NCBI RefSeq assembly: GCF_009711085.1
Contig: NZ_WMKA01000018.1
Location: 1-41,590 of the forward strand
Reading direction: 5' to 3'
Origin: Cellulosimicrobium composti
GTDB lineage: Bacteria; Actinomycetota; Actinomycetes; Actinomycetales; Cellulomonadaceae
DNA: 41,590 nt
Shown piece by piece: positions 16,960 to 24,138 of this stretch; within the stretch, counting starts at the first letter, position 1; each line of letters starts with the position of its first letter. The position numbers were made by a program, and so were the translations under genes. The notes below the pieces were generated by a model that was given only the letters and a program-made list of their open reading frames with translations, searched no databases and had not been told where the DNA came from.

Positions 16960-17319
16960 GTTGAGCGAGCGCCAGGGCGTGGTCGTCGGGGGAGCGACGA
17001 GCTCCGCCCCGGCCTCGACCGCGCGTCGCGTCGCCTCCTGGGCGTCGTCGACCTCGAACGCGACGCGTAGGTGCCCGGCCACCTGGCGCCCGACCTCCAG
17101 GTCGTCGATCGCCCGCTTGTGCGCGGGGTTCGCGATCTCGAGCGTCGCGCGCCCGACGTCGAGGATCGCCACGCGGTCGTCCTCGCCGTCGGCGTAGGCG
17201 ATGCGCTCGGGGAGGCCCAGGACGTCGCGGTAGAAGGCGAGGGCGGCGTCGTAGTCCTCGGCCTCGACGACGAGGCGGAGCTGGCGGACGGCGGGCGGCG
17301 GGGTGGTCTCGTCGGTCAT
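16831..17319 (-). CDS. Glyoxalase/VOC-fold protein
   Basis: A 162-residue protein with one VOC domain. It shows the opening RQLRLVVEAEDYDAALAFYRDVLGLPER, a VAILDVGRATLEIA strand, HLRVAFEVDDAQEATRRAVEAGAEL, and the end WRSLNSRLDAPAGLHVTLFQEL (to residue ~137). Relatives include glyoxalase I, dioxygenases and antibiotic-binding proteins; no specific function can be given. The ATG at 17319 follows TAGAGT (minus strand 17327-17332) by 7 nt, suggesting a leaderless mRNA. The last ~25 residues overlap the recombinase-like frame tail to tail by 129 bp, a long overlap that suggests one frame has run into the other after a rearrangement. Confidence 0.8.
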   Translation of the reverse strand: MTDETTPPPAVRQLRLVVEAEDYDAALAFYRDVLGLPERIAYADGEDDRVAILDVGRATLEIANPAHKRAIDDLEVGRQVAGHLRVAFEVDDAQEATRRAVEAGAELVAPPTTTPWRSLNSRLDAPAGLHVTLFQELDGEEGVPPGVVTESGAGDDPAARRG

Positions 17320-17326
17320 GCCCCCG

Positions 17327-17332
17327 ACTCTA
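17327..17332 (-). promoter_or_regulatory. -10 box of leaderless promoter for the glyoxalase gene
   Basis: On the minus strand TAGAGT is 7 nt upstream of the ATG at 17319. Confidence 0.4.
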
Positions 17333-17351
17333 GTGGCCTTGCGGAAAAAAT

Positions 17352-17363
17352 AGTGTGCCAAGC
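17352..17363 (+). repeat. 12-bp direct repeat, right copy (AGTGTGCCAAGC)
   Basis: Identical to 16114-16125 and also preceded by an A-tract. Here it continues into AAGCGCTT flanked by GTGTG and CACAC, an extra local symmetry. The remaining gap up to the Dps gene end (17364-17491) holds only a weak GAGGGG/CCCCTC hairpin at 17417-17450. Confidence 0.6.
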
Positions 17364-17491
17364 GCTTCATTCACACCATCACCACCGCGGACACCTCACC
17401 ACCCAGCACAGACGAGGAGGGGTCGCCACGGCGGTGCGTGACGGCCCCTCGTGACCCTGCCCGCGCTGGGGCGGCAGGGGAGCGCCTCGTG

Positions 17492-18067
17492 TCAGGGCTG
17501 GCCGGTGGCGGCTTCCTCGGCCTTGCGCGCGGCGCCCTTCTCGGTGCTCGCGCCCTCGGTGGACAGGTCGCCGCGCGTCGACTCGAGGTGCGCACGGACG
17601 AACCAGTGGAAGAGCTCGAGCTCGTGGAGGTGGCCGACGAGGAGGTCGTTCGTGACGTCGTCGAGCTCCTCGGTGGCGGTCGCGGCCTCGCGGTGCGCGG
17701 TGATGACGCCGACGTACACCTCGTCGAGCGCGCCGAGGTGCGCGATCGTCGACGCGCGGCCCAGCGAGTAGTCCTCCCAGCTGCGCGCGGCGACGAGCGC
17801 CCCGGGGGTGCCCTGCGGCGAGACGCCGAGGGTCGCGATGCGCTCGGCGGTCGCGTCGACCATCGCGCGCACGGCGTCGACCTGCGGGTCGAGCATCTCG
17901 TGCACCGCGATGAAGTGCGGTCCGACGACGTTCCAGTGGATGTGCTTGAGCGTCAGCTGGAGGTCGTTGAGCGCGTGGAGACGCTCCTGGAGGATGCCGG
18001 CCACCTTCGCCCCTTCCTCCGGGGTGAGCGACGGGACCGTGTACTTGGGCAGGGGACGAGCGGCCAT
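17492..18067 (-). CDS. Dps-family DNA-binding ferritin-like protein
   Basis: A 191-residue ferritin-like protein. The Dps ferroxidase region is clear: LQLTLKHIHWNVVGPHFIAVHEMLDPQVD (about residues 37-65, with the conserved His, His, Asp and Glu). The rest is the four-helix bundle, with ELFHWFVRAHLES near the end and a ~20-residue charged tail that may contact DNA. Dps proteins oxidise and store iron and protect DNA during oxidative stress. A strong GAGGAGG Shine-Dalgarno sequence lies 5 nt before the ATG, unlike the leaderless genes around it. It stands alone; no encapsulin targeting peptide is present. Confidence 0.9.
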   Translation of the reverse strand: MAARPLPKYTVPSLTPEEGAKVAGILQERLHALNDLQLTLKHIHWNVVGPHFIAVHEMLDPQVDAVRAMVDATAERIATLGVSPQGTPGALVAARSWEDYSLGRASTIAHLGALDEVYVGVITAHREAATATEELDDVTNDLLVGHLHELELFHWFVRAHLESTRGDLSTEGASTEKGAARKAEEAATGQP

Positions 18068-18149
18068 GGGTGCCTCCTCGGGTCGGGTGCGCGCGCCGCG
18101 TCGCGGCGGGGACGGCCGGCGGTGCCGTCCTGGCCCATCGTGGGGCGCC

Positions 18150-18177
18150 CGGGCGCTCCTCGCAGGACGAGCGCCCG
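18150..18177. terminator. Hairpin in the gap between DUF3866 gene and Dps gene
   Basis: A perfect 9-bp stem CGGGCGCTC / GAGCGCCCG with a 10-nt loop lies in the 190-bp gap, downstream of the DUF3866 stop; a smaller CGACGG/CCGTCG stem is at 18222-18240. The sequence CCTCGCAGG recurs three times in this gap (from about 18157, 18198 and 18211). Confidence 0.45.
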
Positions 18178-18257
18178 ACGCCGGGGACGCGGGCCGACCT
18201 CGCAGGAGGACCTCGCAGGGGCGACGGCGAGGAACCGTCGGCGCCCGTGCGGCCCGG

Positions 18258-19427
18258 TCAGGCGTGCCGCGACGCCTCGGCGTGCACCCCGGCGACGGCC
18301 GCCGCGACGAACGCGGCCGGGTCGGCGTCGAGTCCGCGCCCCATCGTCGAGAGGCGGACGGGGGTCGCGCGCAGGGCGTCGACGAGGTCGGTCCCGGCGG
18401 GGACGTCGACGAGGTGATGACGCCCGTCCGGGGCTGCGAGCGACGCGGCCTGCCGGGCGACGCGGTGCGTGAGGTCCTGCCCCCACCCGGGGAGCGCCTC
18501 GACCTCGGGCGCGGGCACCGGCACGGGGATCTCGCTCGGGGCGAGCGCGACGCGGCCGTACGCGGTGAGCGAGTGGTGGGAGACGCCGAGGTGGCGGTCA
18601 CGTGCGTCGGCGCCCGAGACGCGCAGCGAGGCGACGGGACGCCCGCCGAGCGCGACGACCGCGTTGAGGGCCTCGCCCGCGGCGACGCCCGAGAAGCCCC
18701 AGCGCGTGCCGGTCCCGAGGTTGCCGGGCCCCTGGGCGACGACGACGAGGTCGGCGCCGACGACGTGGTGCGCGGCGAGCAGGCCGGTGTGCACCGTGAC
18801 GGCCTCGAGGTCGCCGCCGAACGCCTGGCCGACGGTGACGCACGCGTCGATCCACCCCGCGTCGCGCAGCGTCGCGACGGTGCGGGAGAACGCGGCCGGG
18901 AGCGCGCCGCCGTCGGTCATGACGTACGCGACGCGCGGGGCCGGACGGTCCGCGAGCGCCGCGGCGTGCCGGGCGCCGGCGACGACGGCGGGCAGGGCGG
19001 AGTGGAGGTCGGCGACGACGACGGGGGTGCGGGCGAGGTCGTCGGCGTCGCGGAGGGTGTCGTGGTGGGGGGACTCCTGCTCGTCGACGCCGAGGACGAG
19101 GGCCTGCAGGGGCGTGTAGCGGGCCTTGACGAGGTGGCCGGGTCCGGGCGTGGGGTCGGGCGGGAGGGGGGTGCCGGGTCTGGCGGGGCCGACGACGAGG
19201 GCGTAGCCGCCGGTGCCGAGGCCGCGGGCGAGCGCGGAGACGTTGAGGAGCACGTGGTCGCCGGGGGCGGGGGTGCCGACGAGGTGGGTGTAGGCGAGGG
19301 CGCGCACGGTGGCGTCGGGGTCGTCGTCGCGCCCGGGGAGGGGTGCGTGGAGCCGGACGTGCAGCTCCTGGGCTCCGGTCCAGGCCTTCGCGTGCGACAC
19401 CACGGTCGCGGTCCGCCACGTGATCAC
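18258..19427 (-). CDS. DUF3866 family protein
   Basis: A 389-residue protein recognised as DUF3866, an actinobacterial family often found beside pafB/pafC and tat genes. Visible features are the N-terminal VITWRTATVVSHAKAWTGAQ, GDHVLLNVSALARGLGTGGYALVV, GHLVKARYTPLQALVLGVDEQESPHH, RVAYVMTDGGALPAAFS, and DLVVVAQGPGNLGTGTRWGFSG. The fold and activity are not established. The GTG at 19427 is chosen because TAGGGT (minus strand 19435-19440) lies 7 nt before it. Its promoter region overlaps that of the divergent pafB gene: the two start codons are only 36 bp apart. Confidence 0.8.
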   Translation of the reverse strand: MITWRTATVVSHAKAWTGAQELHVRLHAPLPGRDDDPDATVRALAYTHLVGTPAPGDHVLLNVSALARGLGTGGYALVVGPARPGTPLPPDPTPGPGHLVKARYTPLQALVLGVDEQESPHHDTLRDADDLARTPVVVADLHSALPAVVAGARHAAALADRPAPRVAYVMTDGGALPAAFSRTVATLRDAGWIDACVTVGQAFGGDLEAVTVHTGLLAAHHVVGADLVVVAQGPGNLGTGTRWGFSGVAAGEALNAVVALGGRPVASLRVSGADARDRHLGVSHHSLTAYGRVALAPSEIPVPVPAPEVEALPGWGQDLTHRVARQAASLAAPDGRHHLVDVPAGTDLVDALRATPVRLSTMGRGLDADPAAFVAAAVAGVHAEASRHA

Positions 19428-19434
19428 GCGGCAC

Positions 19435-19455
19435 ACCCTATCGACCGACTAGCGT
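19435..19455. promoter_or_regulatory. Overlapping divergent leaderless promoters (DUF3866 gene / pafB)
   Basis: The -10 box for the DUF3866 gene (TAGGGT on the minus strand, 19435-19440) and that for pafB (TAGCGT, 19450-19455) are 9 bp apart and point outward. Each -35 region must lie inside the other gene's promoter or start, so RNA polymerase probably cannot occupy both at once. Confidence 0.45.
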
Positions 19456-19463
19456 GGTGCCCG

Positions 19464-20537
19464 ATGTCCGCTCCCTCGCCCTCGTCCTCGTCGTCGTCCG
19501 CCGTGCCCGCGTCGGCGGGGTCGCCGACGAACCCGGCGGCGCGTCTGCTGAACCTGGTGATCGCGTTGGTGAACACGAACGCGTCGATGACGAAGCAGCA
19601 GATCCGGGCGAGCGTGGCGGGGTACGGGGATGCGCCGTCGCCGGACGCGTTCGAGCGGATGTTCGAGCGGGACAAGGACACGTTGCGCGAGCTGGGGATC
19701 CCGATCGTCACGGTGGACGCGGGTGGGCACGCGGACGAGGTGGGGTACCGGATCGACCAGGACGCGTACGCGCTGCCGGCGGTGGACCTGACGCCGGCGG
19801 AGCTGGGGGTGCTGGCGCTGGCGGCGCAGTTCTGGCAGGACAAGACGTTGCGGACGGACATCTCGCGGGCGTTGACGAAGCTGCGGGCGGCGGGTGCGGG
19901 TGAGACGGCGATGGACGTCGTGGCGGGTCTGGCGCCGCGGGTGCGTCCGGTGGGGGACGCGTACGGGACGTTGATGGACGCGATCTCGGCGCGGCGGGCG
20001 GTGTCGTTCACGTACCGGGCGGCGAGCACGGGCGAGGTGCGGTCGCGGCGGGTGCAGCCGTGGCGGATCGCGGCGCGGCGGGGCGGCTGGTACCTGGTGG
20101 GTTTCGACCTGGACCGGGGTGCGCCGCGGTCGTACCGGTTGAGCCGGGTGGAGGGGCGTGTGCGGGCGACGGGGCCGCGGGACGCGTTCGAGGTGCCGGT
20201 GGACGTGGACGTGGACGCGGCGCTGGGGTCGCGGGACGCGGGGGGTGTGGCGCGGCTGGCGGTGGTGCCGGAGCGTGCGGGGGCGTTGCGGGCGCGGGGG
20301 ACGGTCGTGGGGTCGGTGCCGGACGCGCGGGCGGGTGACGGCGCGGGCCGGGACGTGCTGGAGGTGCCGTACGACGTGCGGTACGCGATGGCGGACGAGG
20401 TCGTGGGGTACGGGGATGCGGTGCTGGTGCTGGGGCCGCCGGACCTGCGGGAGGCGGTGGTGCGCCGGTTGCGGGCCGCGGCGGCGCTCGTGCTGCCTGC
20501 GGGGTCGGGCTCGGCGGAGGTGGGGGAGCGTGGCTGA
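19464..20537 (+). CDS. pafB: WYL-domain transcriptional regulator PafB
   Basis: A 357-residue regulator. After a low-complexity Ser/Pro/Ala leader comes an N-terminal HTH region (RLLNLVIALVNTNASMTKQQIRASVAGYG ... FERMFERDKDTLRELGIPI), then the WYL domain around residues 165-250 (AISARRAVSFTYRAAST ... VQPWRIAARRGGWYLVGFDLDRGAPRSYRLSRVEG) and a WCX-like end. In mycobacteria PafB and PafC form a heterodimer that activates the LexA-independent DNA-damage response, with WYL sensing a damage-related signal. It overlaps pafC by 8 bp. No proteasome or pupylation gene is adjacent here. Confidence 0.88.
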   Translation: MSAPSPSSSSSSAVPASAGSPTNPAARLLNLVIALVNTNASMTKQQIRASVAGYGDAPSPDAFERMFERDKDTLRELGIPIVTVDAGGHADEVGYRIDQDAYALPAVDLTPAELGVLALAAQFWQDKTLRTDISRALTKLRAAGAGETAMDVVAGLAPRVRPVGDAYGTLMDAISARRAVSFTYRAASTGEVRSRRVQPWRIAARRGGWYLVGFDLDRGAPRSYRLSRVEGRVRATGPRDAFEVPVDVDVDAALGSRDAGGVARLAVVPERAGALRARGTVVGSVPDARAGDGAGRDVLEVPYDVRYAMADEVVGYGDAVLVLGPPDLREAVVRRLRAAAALVLPAGSGSAEVGERG

Positions 20538-21534
20538 GCGCGCGGACGACCGGTTGGTGCGGCTGCTGGGCATCGTGGCGTACCTGGACGGTGCGGGGCC
20601 GGTGCCGGTGGGGGAGCTGGCGCGGCACTTCGGCGTGAGCGAGCGGCAGGTGCTGGACGACGTGGACGCCCTGTGGGTGTCGGGGACGCCGGGGTACTGG
20701 CCGGACGACCTCATCGACTTCGACGCGGACTCGTTCGAGCGTGGCGTGGTGCGGTTGACGGAGGCGCGCGGGATGACGCGCCCGTTGCGGTTGGGGACGC
20801 GTGAGGCGGTGGCGCTCATCGCGGCGTTGCGGGCGATGCGTGAGACGGCGGCGGTGCAGGCGGACCCGGAGCGTGCGGGCGTGGTGGAGTCGGTGCTGCG
20901 CAAGCTGACGGACGCGACGGGGGAGGCGGCGGCGGCGCTCGACGTGCAGCTCGCGCCGGAGGGGGACCGGCGGGTGGTGGCGGCGGTCACGAGCGCGCTC
21001 GTCGCGGGTCATCGCCTGCGGATCCGGTACGTCACGGCGGCGGACGAGGAGTCGGAGCGCGAGATCGACCCGGTGTCGCTGCACACGCAGGACGAGCACG
21101 CGTACCTCCTGGCGTGGTGCCACCGTGCGCGCGGGCGCCGCACGTTCCGCGTCGACCGCATCCTCGCCGCGACCGAGCTGGACCAGCCCGTGGAGGGGCA
21201 CGACGTCGATCCCGACGTGGACTTCACCCCGACCGGCGACGCGCCGCTCGCGACGATCACGTTCGCGAGCCCGGCGCGTGCGGTGGCGGAGCAGGTGCCG
21301 GTGGAGTCGGTGCGGAACCTGCCGGACGGCGCGTTCGAGGTGCGGCTGCGCGTGACGAACCCGGTGTGGTTGCGTCAGCTGCTCACGGAGCGGGCGCGGC
21401 ACGTGCTGGCGGTCGAGCCGGCGGCGGTCGCGCAGGACGTGCGCGAGGCCGCGAGCGCGGCGCTGGCGGCGTACGCGCACCTGCCGGCGGACCCCGTCGA
21501 CGGGCCGGGCGCCGGTGCGCGGGCTGCTGGCTAG
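20530..21534 (+). CDS. pafC: WYL-domain transcriptional regulator PafC
   Basis: A 334-residue partner of PafB. An HTH region (RLVRLLGIVAYLDGAGPVPVGELARHFGVSERQVLDDVDALW) is followed by a linker and a WYL domain (LRIRYVTAADEESEREIDPVSLHTQDEHAYLLAWCHRARGRRTFRVDRI, about residues 155-210) and a WCX-like C-terminal domain. The GTG start lies inside the end of pafB (8-bp overlap), preceded by GGGGGAG acting as Shine-Dalgarno sequence. The plus strand is strongly G-rich across both genes. The role is inferred from the mycobacterial PafBC DNA-damage regulator. Confidence 0.88.
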   Translation: MAERADDRLVRLLGIVAYLDGAGPVPVGELARHFGVSERQVLDDVDALWVSGTPGYWPDDLIDFDADSFERGVVRLTEARGMTRPLRLGTREAVALIAALRAMRETAAVQADPERAGVVESVLRKLTDATGEAAAALDVQLAPEGDRRVVAAVTSALVAGHRLRIRYVTAADEESEREIDPVSLHTQDEHAYLLAWCHRARGRRTFRVDRILAATELDQPVEGHDVDPDVDFTPTGDAPLATITFASPARAVAEQVPVESVRNLPDGAFEVRLRVTNPVWLRQLLTERARHVLAVEPAAVAQDVREAASAALAAYAHLPADPVDGPGAGARAAG

Positions 21535-21537
21535 GGT
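21532..21537 (+). promoter_or_regulatory. -10 box of leaderless promoter upstream of the small membrane protein gene
   Basis: TAGGGT overlaps the pafC stop codon and ends 7 nt before the ATG at 21545. Confidence 0.4.
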
Positions 21538-21544
21538 GGGCGGC

Positions 21545-21871
21545 ATGTGGTTCTGGGTCTGGACGGTGCTCGTGGTGGGCACGCTCGTGGGCGCGTTCTT
21601 CCTGGCCCGCCGGTTGTGGCGGTCGGTGAGGGGGCTGGGTCGCGAGCTGTCGCGTGCGTCGGAGGTGGCGGCGCAGATGGGCGCGCGCGCGGACGAGCTG
21701 TCGCGGGCGCTGCAGGAGGCGCAGCCGTCGACGGCGCCGACGCTGTTCGAGGACCCGGTGGTGCTGCAGGAGCGGGTGGACGTGCTGCGTGCGCGGCGCG
21801 TGGACCGCAGGGCGGACCGGCGTCGGCGCGACGAGCTGGTGTGGTCCCGCTGGCGCCGTTTCAACGCGTAG
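21545..21871 (+). CDS. Small membrane-anchored protein between pafC and tatA
   Basis: A 108-residue protein with one N-terminal transmembrane helix (WTVLVVGTLVGAFFLARRLW), a predicted helical, possibly coiled-coil middle (LGRELSRASEVAAQMGARADELSRALQEA), and an Arg-rich tail. I do not recognise a named family. Position between pafC and tatA is a familiar place for such small actinobacterial proteins. The ATG is supported by a TAGGGT box 7 nt upstream. Confidence 0.7.
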   Translation: MWFWVWTVLVVGTLVGAFFLARRLWRSVRGLGRELSRASEVAAQMGARADELSRALQEAQPSTAPTLFEDPVVLQERVDVLRARRVDRRADRRRRDELVWSRWRRFNA

Positions 21872-21874
21872 ACT
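21869..21874 (+). promoter_or_regulatory. Candidate -10 box upstream of tatA
   Basis: TAGACT overlaps the stop codon of the preceding gene. A start ~7 nt further would give a short leader containing the GAGGAGG Shine-Dalgarno sequence found near 21900. Confidence 0.35.
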
Positions 21875-21915
21875 GCCGCGCGTAGCGCCGTCCCCCCCTG
21901 AGGAGGAGTTAGCCC

Positions 21916-22179
21916 ATGGGCATGCTCAAGCCCTGGCACATCATCGTGCTGGTCGTCGTCATCCTGCTCCTCTTCGGCGCGCGCCGTCTGCCGGACCTGG
22001 CCCGGAGCGTCGGGCAGTCGCTGAAGATCTTCAAGAGCGAGGTCAAGGACCTGCGCGACGACGACGCGACGCCCCCCGCCTCCGGTGCCGCGGGCACGGG
22101 CTCGTCGACCTCGACCGGCTCGTCGACCGCCACCGGTGGGACGACCGCGCCCGTGCAGGACGACCCCCCGAAGGCGTAG
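21916..22179 (+). CDS. tatA: Sec-independent protein translocase TatA
   Basis: An 87-residue protein of typical TatA design: one N-terminal membrane helix (HIIVLVVVILLLFGARRLPD) with the FGARRLPDLARSVGQSLKIFKSE hinge and amphipathic helix, then a Ser/Thr/Gly/Ala-rich tail. It forms the pore-like oligomer for export of folded proteins with twin-arginine signals. A strong GAGGAGG Shine-Dalgarno sequence lies upstream. tatC follows after 3 bp, so they are one operon. A tatB gene is not in the window. Confidence 0.95.
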   Translation: MGMLKPWHIIVLVVVILLLFGARRLPDLARSVGQSLKIFKSEVKDLRDDDATPPASGAAGTGSSTSTGSSTATGGTTAPVQDDPPKA

Positions 22180-22182
22180 GCG

Positions 22183-22959
22183 GTGTCACGTACGTCCCGT
22201 GACCCCGAGGGGCGGATGCCGCTCCGTGAGCACCTGCTGGAGCTGCGCAAGCGCCTGTTCCTCTCGGCGTGCGGTCTCGTCGTGGGCGCGGTCGTGGGGT
22301 GGTTCCTCTACGAGCCGCTGCTCGAGGCGTTGCAGGCCCCGCTGCTGAAGGCGGCTGAGGAGCAGGGGAAGGTCATCAGCCTGAACTTCTCGGGTCTGGC
22401 CTCGGCGCTCGACATGAAGGTGAAGGTCGCGCTGTTCCTCGGTGTGATCGTCACGTGCCCGTGGTGGTTGTACCAGCTGTGGGCGTTCATCACGCCGGGT
22501 CTGACGACGCGGGAGAAGCGGTACGCGTTCGCGTTCCTCGGTGCGTCGGTGCCGTTGTTCCTCGGTGGGGCGCTGCTCGCGTGGTGGGTGCTGCCGCACG
22601 CGGTGGACATCCTGGCGGGCTTCGTGCCGGAGGGGGCGACGAACCTGGCGGACGCGCAGGGGTACCTGAGCTTCGTCATGCGTCTCGTGCTGGCGTTCGG
22701 CCTGGCGTTCGTGCTGCCTGTCGTGCTGGTGGCGCTCAACGCGGCGGGCATGCTGCGTGCGTCGAGCATGGCGAAGGGCTGGCGGTGGGCGGTGCTCATC
22801 GCGTTCGTGTTCGCGGCCGTGATGACGCCGACGCCGGACGCGCTGACGATGATCTTCGTGGCGCTGCCGATCTGCGGCCTGTACTTCGCGGCGCTCGGCA
22901 TCAGCTACCTCCACGACCGGCGCGTCGACAAGCGCGACGCCGCGCGGCTCGCCCTGTGA
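22183..22959 (+). CDS. tatC: Sec-independent protein translocase TatC
   Basis: A 258-residue six-helix membrane protein. The N-terminal signature MPLREHLLELRKRLF is at about residues 12-26, followed by FSGLASALDMKVKVALFLGVIVTCPWWLYQLWAFITPGLTTREKRY (helix 2-3 region) and the end MTPTPDALTMIFVALPICGLYFAAL. TatC recognises the twin-arginine signal peptide. GTG start, 3 bp behind tatA. The C-terminal tail is short and basic. Confidence 0.95.
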   Translation: MSRTSRDPEGRMPLREHLLELRKRLFLSACGLVVGAVVGWFLYEPLLEALQAPLLKAAEEQGKVISLNFSGLASALDMKVKVALFLGVIVTCPWWLYQLWAFITPGLTTREKRYAFAFLGASVPLFLGGALLAWWVLPHAVDILAGFVPEGATNLADAQGYLSFVMRLVLAFGLAFVLPVVLVALNAAGMLRASSMAKGWRWAVLIAFVFAAVMTPTPDALTMIFVALPICGLYFAALGISYLHDRRVDKRDAARLAL

Positions 22960-23002
22960 CCGGTCGGGTCCGTCCGCGCCCTGCCGGGCGCGGCGCGCGG
23001 GC

Positions 23003-24076
23003 ATGAGCACGGTCGCGCTCGTCGTCAACCCGACGGCGGGCCGGGGGCGCGGCCGTGCCGCGGGCGAGAGCACGGCACGCGCCCTGCGCGACGCCGGGCA
23101 CGACGTCGTCGACCTGAGCGCCCCGAGCCTGCCCCTCGCGCAGGAGTCCGCGGACGCCGCCGTGCGCGGCGGCACGGGTGGCGGTTCCGCGGTCGGCGCG
23201 CTCGTCGTCGTCGGCGGGGACGGCATGGTGCACCTCGGGGTGAACGCGACCGCCGGGACCGGCGTGCCCCTCGGCGTCGTCGCGGTTGGCACGGGCAACG
23301 ACTTCGCGCACGCCGTCGGCCTGCCGACCGGGCGCGCCGACCGGTGCGTGGACACGCTCCTCGCGGCCCTCGGCGGTGCGGGCGCCGACCCGGCCGTGCG
23401 CGCCGTCGACGCGGGCCGGGTCACGGGCGAGCACCTCGGCGCGCCGCGCTGGTACGCGGGCGTGCTGTCCGCCGGGATCGACGCCGCCGTGAACGCGCAC
23501 GCGAACGCTGCCACGTGGCCGCGGGGCCGGGCCCGGTACGCGCGCTCCGCCCTCGCCGAGCTCTCCCGCTACCGCCCGTACGGGTACCGGGTCACGGTGC
23601 GCGGCGTCCCCGTGGGCGACGACGTGCCGGACGTCCTCGCGGGCGCTCCCCTCCTGCGCGACGGCCACCGCACCGGGGCGGGCGCCGACGCGCACGACGG
23701 CGGCACGCTCGTGTGGGAGTCGCCGGGCGCGCTCGTGTCGGTCGCGAACGGCCCGCGCTTCGGCGGCGGGGTGCGCATCGCGCCGGACGCCGCGCTCGAC
23801 GACGGGCTCCTGGACGTCGTCGTCGCGGGCGCGTTCGGGCGGTGGGGTGCCACGCGCGTCTTCCCCGGCATGTACGCGGGGCGTCACCTCGCTCACCCGG
23901 CGGTCGGGACGCTGCGCGCGACGTCGGTGACGATCGCCCCGACGGCCGCCGGCGCGCCCCCGCCGCACGCGTTCGCCGACGGGGAGCACCTCGGCCCGCT
24001 GCCCGTGCGCGTGGACGTCGCGCCCGGCGCGGTGCGCGTGCTGCACGCGACCGGCACCGCGTCGCCCCGTCCCTGA
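23003..24076 (+). CDS. Diacylglycerol/lipid kinase family protein
   Basis: A 357-residue protein with the DAGK catalytic domain: VALVVNPTAGRGRGR at the N terminus, the VVVGGDGMVH motif (about residues 70-79; most family members have GGDGT), GVVAVGTGNDFAHAVGLP (about 90-107), and a beta-sandwich C-terminal half (YAGVLSAGIDAAVN; VSVANGPRFGGGVRIAPDA; ALDDGLLDVVVAGAFG). Relatives phosphorylate diacylglycerol or other lipids. The Thr-to-Met change in GGDG(T/M) is a small deviation at a nucleotide-binding loop. It lies 43 bp behind tatC and is probably co-transcribed with it. Confidence 0.85.
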   Translation: MSTVALVVNPTAGRGRGRAAGESTARALRDAGHDVVDLSAPSLPLAQESADAAVRGGTGGGSAVGALVVVGGDGMVHLGVNATAGTGVPLGVVAVGTGNDFAHAVGLPTGRADRCVDTLLAALGGAGADPAVRAVDAGRVTGEHLGAPRWYAGVLSAGIDAAVNAHANAATWPRGRARYARSALAELSRYRPYGYRVTVRGVPVGDDVPDVLAGAPLLRDGHRTGAGADAHDGGTLVWESPGALVSVANGPRFGGGVRIAPDAALDDGLLDVVVAGAFGRWGATRVFPGMYAGRHLAHPAVGTLRATSVTIAPTAAGAPPPHAFADGEHLGPLPVRVDVAPGAVRVLHATGTASPRP

Positions 24077-24126
24077 CCTGCCGGCGACGGACGGTCGCCG
24101 CGACCTGCGAGGGCGCCGCCGGACCG

Positions 24127-24132
24127 TAGGCT
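24127..24132 (+). promoter_or_regulatory. -10 box of leaderless promoter for the helicase gene
   Basis: TAGGCT ends 6 nt before the ATG at 24139; there is no Shine-Dalgarno sequence. Confidence 0.45.
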
Positions 24133-24138
24133 GGCCCC

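Noticed and set aside
17342-17375. Sigma-54 promoter reading of TTGGCAC on the minus strand
   Set aside because: The required downstream TTGC element is missing and actinobacteria generally lack sigma-54.
18157-18220. Three CCTCGCAGG direct repeats as a binding-site array for a regulator of dps
   Set aside because: Irregular spacing and overlap with terminator-like hairpins; could easily be chance in GC-rich DNA.
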